Shown here: piece after piece, positions 9,401-10,826 of the stretch
Layout of the letters: every line of letters begins with the position of its first letter
Position numbering within the stretch: the stretch's first letter is position 1
Source: Ettlia oleoabundans
Taxonomy: Eukaryota; Chlorophyta; Chlorophyceae; Chlamydomonadales
Length of the DNA: 10,826 bases
Reading direction: 5' to 3'
NCBI GenBank assembly: GCA_019693395.1
Contig: JAAMXP010000777.1
Span: forward strand, 1,851 to 12,676
Translations under genes and position numbers: made by a program
Notes under the pieces: model-generated
Databases searched by the model: none
What the model was told of the DNA's origin: nothing
Seen by the model: only the letters and a program-made list of their open reading frames with translations

Positions 9401-10506
9401 TGCCGAGAAGCCAGAGCTGGGCGCTGGCCACTCCTTCCGCACCCCCGCCATGCTCAAGGATATGCGCAAGAGCCGTGTGTTTGGCGCTGCCAGCAAGGTG
9501 TTTACCAAAACCGCCAACTACGATGTGCACGAGATTATTAGTACCGACAAGGCGGTGCACGATGCCCACGCCAACGCCGAGCAGTTTGATCGCAAGACAG
9601 AGATCAGGTGTGTGTGGGATGTGTGTGTGTGTGGGGGGGGGGGGGGGGGGGNNNGGGTTCTGCGGTTGCCGCCCCTGCCCACCTGCCTGCCAGTCGATGA
9701 GGCACCGTTTCGCCCCCTTGTATGTGTTCATTTGTGTGTGCATGCATGTAGTCGCTTATGCTAGCGTCCTCTGCCTTGGCTGTATCATTCTTGTTGCTGT
9801 GTGCCTTTCATCAACCTACCCAACCCCCACCACACACACACACACACACACACGCACACACGCATTTCCCTGCCATGCAGCTTCAAGTACCTCCAGGTGT
9901 TCACCGCCATGTGCAACAGCTTTGCCCACGGCTCCAACGATGTCGCCAACTCGATCGGCCCCTTTGCCGGCATCTACGCCGTCTGGCAGTGCACGTGTGT
10001 GAGCTCCAAGTCTGATGTGCCCATCTGGTGCGCCGCCGCTGCCTGCTCATCCTGCTGGTGCTGCTGCTGGCGGTGCTGTTCAGGTTCCGCGCATTCCTAA
10101 CAATAGCAGAGCACTGCTGCCGCTCTGCTGCCACTGCCAGCAACATTTTTTCTTCAGCGCAAGTACGACGGCATAGTGGCTGCGCTGCTGCTGCTGCTGC
10201 TGGTATCGGCTGTTTGGTTTTGCTCCGCTCCTTTGGCCATCGCGGTGCAGGATTCCTTGGAGGTTGGGCTATTATCTTGCTCGATTTCCAGGGGGCCAAC
10301 CCGTGTTCAGATGTATGTTGCTTGTTTGCGAAGTCCCCGTCCACCACTCACATTACATCAACTCTCTTGCCGCCGTCGGGCTGTCTGGTCGACCTGCAGG
10401 ATCCTGGTTGTGGGTGGTGCTGGCATTGTACTGGGTCTGGCCACCTACGGCTACAAGATCATCCGTGTGCTGGGTGTGAAGATGACCAAGCTCACCAACT
10501 CCCGCG
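6408..10506 (+). CDS. PiT-family sodium/phosphate symporter, N-terminal 456 residues, 3' end off the window
   Basis: An integral membrane transporter (PHO4/PiT family, like algal PTB, fungal PHO-4 and plant PHT2) that takes up inorganic phosphate, probably with Na+. Exons are 6408-6442, 6542-6597, 6760-6770, 6933-6966, 7161-7234, 7378-7454, 7710-7849, 8131-8262, 8510-8668, 8935-9059, 9336-9607, 9881-10027 and 10400-10506. The reading stays open and ends in phase 1. YTWIFVCSIFLAVFVAYG is the first membrane segment. GANDVANA is at about 33-40 and PVSTTHSIVG at 119-128. A hydrophilic central loop spans roughly 260-370 with an acidic cluster ESSEEEEAAE at 296-305. The second-half signature GSNDVANS is at 389-396. 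The second PVSTT motif should lie beyond the edge. The start is uncertain: ATG 6408 has good context (GAAATGG), while ATG 6389 with an earlier donor (6433) also joins in frame. An N gap lies in intron 11. Confidence 0.93.
6760..6770 (+). other. 11-nt microexon (exon 3) of the phosphate transporter
   Basis: GCATCGGCGCG is preceded by CCTGTGCAG and followed by GTAAGA. It takes one base from exon 2 and gives GIGA, completing YGIGA-NDVANAFGSSVG, the invariant first PiT signature. Skipping it would break the frame and delete part of the substrate-binding motif. The borders are inferred from the conserved protein. Confidence 0.9.
6933..6966 (+). other. 34-nt exon 4 of the phosphate transporter
   Basis: Encodes NDVANAFGSSV plus the first base of the next Gly codon, between TTTTTTGCAG and GTAAGT. 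Together with the 11-nt exon it carries the first PiT signature. The introns on either side of the 11-nt exon are both 162 nt. Confidence 0.92.
7283..7402 (+). repeat. Diverged duplication of the 3' splice junction of transporter exon 6
   Basis: An ungapped copy of about 46 bases lies 78 bases upstream of the real junction, with roughly three quarters of positions matching. The real side reads CTTGCACTGCAG then GGTGCCGGTGTGGCCGACAC; the copy (exon part 7300-7324) reads CTTGCAGTGCTG then GGTGCGGGTGTGTTCGATAC. The copy would translate GAGVFDTL against the real GAGVADTI. Confidence 0.75.
7840..7919 (+). repeat. Duplicated 5' splice site in transporter intron 7
   Basis: The real donor at 7850 starts GTGGGTGGTGTTGGACGG. 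A copy at 7900 starts GTGGGTGGCGTTGGCTGG, 50 bases downstream, preceded by TTCG against TCTG at the real site. The similarity covers about 20 bases. Confidence 0.75.
9060..9335 (+). other. Intron 10 of the transporter with a 30-bp tandem repeat
   Basis: GT-AG intron (GTGCGC to CTGCTGCAG), phase 0. Its middle holds two adjacent 30-bp units, 9119-9148 and 9149-9178, that differ at one base (C9131 against T9161). Both contain TTTGAACACA and GCAGCTAGGACTCGGGA. Confidence 0.88.
9608..9880 (+). other. Intron 11 of the transporter with GT, G and CA tracts and an assembly gap
   Basis: The donor lies inside a GT-rich tract (9608-9633) that runs into 19 consecutive G at 9633-9651, then NNN at 9652-9654 and GGG. 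The 3' end has a CA tract at about 9829-9862 just before the acceptor CCATGCAG. The NNN marks unresolved bases, so the real intron length is uncertain. The exon joins on both sides are clear (KTEI-S-FKYLQVF). Confidence 0.88.
9829..9862 (+). repeat. (CA)n microsatellite
   Basis: About 34 bases of CA repeat with two CG interruptions, ending 18 bases before the acceptor of exon 12. Confidence 0.95.
10028..10399 (+). other. Intron 12 of the transporter, 372 nt
   Basis: GT-AG (GTGCGC to GACCTGCAG). The coding join VPIW-ILVVGGAGIV matches the family with nothing missing, so the intron body is non-coding in the main form. It contains a CTG triplet run at about 10185-10202 and a strong-looking internal acceptor TTTTTTCTTCAG ending at 10157. 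Confidence 0.8.
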
Positions 10507-10826
10507 GTGAGTGCTACATGCTCAGTGCTCGCAGACTAGCACATGCTAAAACTTTAAGCTTGCCGGCTTGGCCGCATCGAGCGCCACTTGGCAAAGTCGA
10601 AGGGACTGTGTGCCGTTCCTGGGGAACGGCATGGGGAGCACAAATTTCGAGCCAAATAATTGTACCTCTGACCTTGGTCGCTTGCTTCTGCCCTGGTGTG
10701 CTACACCGAGTTGATCCACGACGCGAACGGCTGCCACCTCTTGGATCAGACACAGCATCAGTAACAAACACATGCCTTCGCTGCGCACGCACGCCCCCAC
10801 CCCCCACCTCCAAACCCCAACCCCAC
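10507..10826 (+). other. Intron 13 of the transporter, incomplete
   Basis: Begins GTGAGT after the codons for KLTNSR. No match to the next expected PiT segment (the helix leading to the second PVSTT motif) was seen, so it is taken as intron to the right edge. It contains a perfect 9-bp hairpin at 10611-10631 and ends in C-rich sequence. Confidence 0.6.
10611..10631. repeat. Inverted repeat, 9-bp stem with 3-base loop
   Basis: TGCCGTTCC, loop TGG, GGAACGGCA. It lies inside the partial last intron. No function is apparent. Confidence 0.85.

Noticed and set aside
9652..9654. NNN next to a poly-G run as a possible biological feature
   Set aside because: This is unresolved sequence in a homopolymer, within an intron whose flanking exons join cleanly.
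9829..9862. CA tract and other short direct repeats as a CRISPR-like array
   Set aside because: There are no regular repeat-spacer units. These are simple or tandem repeats within introns.
10611..10631. Hairpin as a transcription terminator
   Set aside because: Stem-loop terminators are bacterial. This one lies in an intron of an incomplete eukaryotic gene and has no following T run.

Overview
The window is intron-dense nuclear DNA, most like a unicellular green alga of the Chlorella type. The evidence is moderately GC-rich sequence, short introns (mostly about 100-450 bases) ending in a pyrimidine tract plus GCAG, many small exons, and proteins resembling plant and algal families. There are no bacterial-style operons, CRISPR arrays, insertion sequences or RNA genes that I can recognise. 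The genus is inference; a search would be needed to settle it.

Three protein genes can be rebuilt exon by exon. (1) Minus strand, 283-2014: the 5' six exons of adenosine kinase, running off the left edge. (2) Minus strand, 2477-4981: a complete seven-exon class I SAM-dependent methyltransferase of 277 residues. Two of its six introns are best read as GC-AG. (3) Plus strand, 6408-10506: thirteen exons (about 456 residues) of a PiT-family sodium/phosphate symporter, with the 3' end beyond the right edge. The methyltransferase and the transporter are divergent, separated by about 1.4 kb (4982-6407). That gap holds no gene I can name, but it has some coding-like minus-strand sequence and a short AT-rich duplication.

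Functionally, adenosine kinase removes the adenosine released from S-adenosylhomocysteine after SAM-dependent methylation, so genes 1 and 2 could touch the same cycle. Their adjacency alone proves nothing. The transporter imports phosphate.

I found no new defence or mobile system. The unusual feature lies in the gene structures. All three genes carry local duplications of their own splice junctions inside introns: arrayed 5' splice sites in adenosine kinase intron 4 and transporter intron 7, and repeated 3' splice sites in methyltransferase intron 5 and transporter intron 5. Two of these would give in-frame alternative products. There are also microexons of 11 nt (transporter) and 18 nt (adenosine kinase), and a transporter intron whose two ends carry complementary GT and CA tracts. 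All exon joins are inferred from reading frame, GT/GC-AG sites and family resemblance, not from transcripts.
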